Positions 23,103 to 23,681 of a stretch of 23,681 nt of DNA are shown piece after piece. Under the pieces are notes generated by a model. That model worked only from the letters and a program-made list of their open reading frames with translations, did not search any database and had not been told where the DNA came from. The stretch's first letter is position 1. Each line of letters begins with the position of its first letter. The stretch is from an uncultured Clostridia bacterium. Its GTDB lineage: Bacteria > Bacillota > Clostridia > TANB77 > CAG-508. The stretch spans positions 1-23,681 of the forward strand of contig CARUQW010000023.1 of NCBI GenBank assembly GCA_949077355.1, given 5' to 3'. Made by a program: the position numbers and the translations under genes.

Positions 23103-23681
23103 TCATTTCTATTTTTTCAGTTAATATTTCTTCAATTCCCATTTTAAGTGCTAGAAACATTTTGCTACATTCATCTTCATTTAAATTATGTATACCATCA
23201 CTAATTTTTGTATAAATAGTATTAAATCCTTGACTAAACATTATTGATGGTAAATAAGGTTTTAAAATCTTTATTTTATCTTCCATTCTTTCCTTTTTAA
23301 ATTCATCAAAACTCATTTCTAGTTTATCTTCATTATCATTAAAGACATCAATTAAAAGTTTTTCAAATATTCTTCTTAAATAGATTAATGCTCCAATATA
23401 TGTACTAAAACTATATAATGAGCAAGCTTTTTTATAATAATCTGAATATTCCTTATAGTATCATCATCAATTTTCATAAAATGTATAACCATTTTGTGGT
23501 TGCAATCTGCAACTGCACAAAATGTGAAAAAATCAGTATCTGATAAAGAGCTTTCTAAAGAGTCATGACGAACTTCTGTAGAAGCAGATGTTAAAGAACC
23601 AGGCGTGCAATCAGCAAGTAAACTAGTCAAAGCTAGTCTAGAGTCCTCGAAAGCAAAAATACGTCTAGTCTTACATTCCTT
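23074..23681 (-). pseudogene. Decayed gene of unknown family, 5' end outside the window
   Basis: Two frames appear to belong to one gene. The first is open from the window edge at 23681 to a stop at 23385 and holds SLSDTDFFTFCAVADCNHKM and VIHFMKIDDD. The second is open from 23460 to 23074 and holds YYKEYSDYYKKACSLYS, TYIGALIYLRRIFEKLL and a helical end. The switch must lie between 23460 and 23385, just after a GAT-GAT-GAT run. The two parts look like a Cys-containing front and a helical back of a conserved hypothetical protein, but I cannot name the family. The 80-residue frame that starts at the ATG at 23316 is only the tail of it. The last 29 bases overlap the next hydrolase gene. Either an internal deletion or a one-base loss would explain it. 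Confidence 0.5.

Overview
The window looks like a chromosomal piece of an AT-rich, spore-forming Firmicute, probably an uncultured gut-type member of the Clostridia. The grounds are the strong A+T bias, AGGAGG-type ribosome binding sites, a spore germination protease gene (gpr), prepilin-like NGITLVALVITII proteins and MecI/BlaI-style regulation. Standard stop codons are used throughout. No rRNA, tRNA or CRISPR array was seen. Layout on the + strand: positions 1-1442 carry the 3' end of a C39-like cysteine peptidase gene and a small membrane protein gene. They end at a perfect 30-bp palindromic terminator shared with the convergent minus-strand genes. Everything else is on the minus strand, described here in the direction of transcription from high to low coordinates. 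(1) 23681-19824: a decayed gene of unknown family, an alpha/beta hydrolase, a DUF2974-type lipase-like protein and an MFS transporter. (2) 19728-18108: a prepilin-like surface protein with one Ig-like BIG2 domain, behind a good sigma-A promoter and broken by one frameshift. (3) 18083-13505: a mec-type locus in one direction, made of a promoter with two TTACA-N2-TGTAA operators, a BlaI/MecI repressor, an M56 BlaR1/MecR1-like membrane protease and a 666-aa MecA (PBP2a)-like transpeptidase. (4) 13484-7967: a tightly packed tail with no visible terminator. It holds an RNase Z-like MBL protein, a broken 5'-nucleotidase, an HD-domain protein, a flavin-reductase-like protein, an alpha/beta-hydrolase deletion remnant, a UlaG-like MBL protein, an intact 5'-nucleotidase and an MFS transporter. 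(5) 7956-5032: uvrA with its own promoter and a +1 frameshift. (6) gpr. (7) metK, a Nudix hydrolase and a SipW-type signal peptidase, behind a strong promoter. The most coherent system is the mec-like one. The repressor keeps the Asn-Phe pair at the site where MecI/BlaI are cleaved. The protease keeps HELAH. The transpeptidase is collinear with PBP2a, including its N-terminal extension and S410-T-F-K, S469-D-N and K610-T-G motifs. The sensor half of the M56 protein shows no penicillin-binding motif set, so what it senses is open. The downstream tail could be co-expressed with this locus. Several genes are damaged: uvrA and the BIG2 gene by single-base shifts, and a nucleotidase, an alpha/beta hydrolase and the window-end gene by apparent internal deletions or shifts. 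The single-base shifts could be sequencing errors; the large deletions are unlikely to be. Three transcription units (metK, uvrA, blaI) share a short REP-like AGGGAC...GCAA element in the 5' leader, between promoter and start codon.
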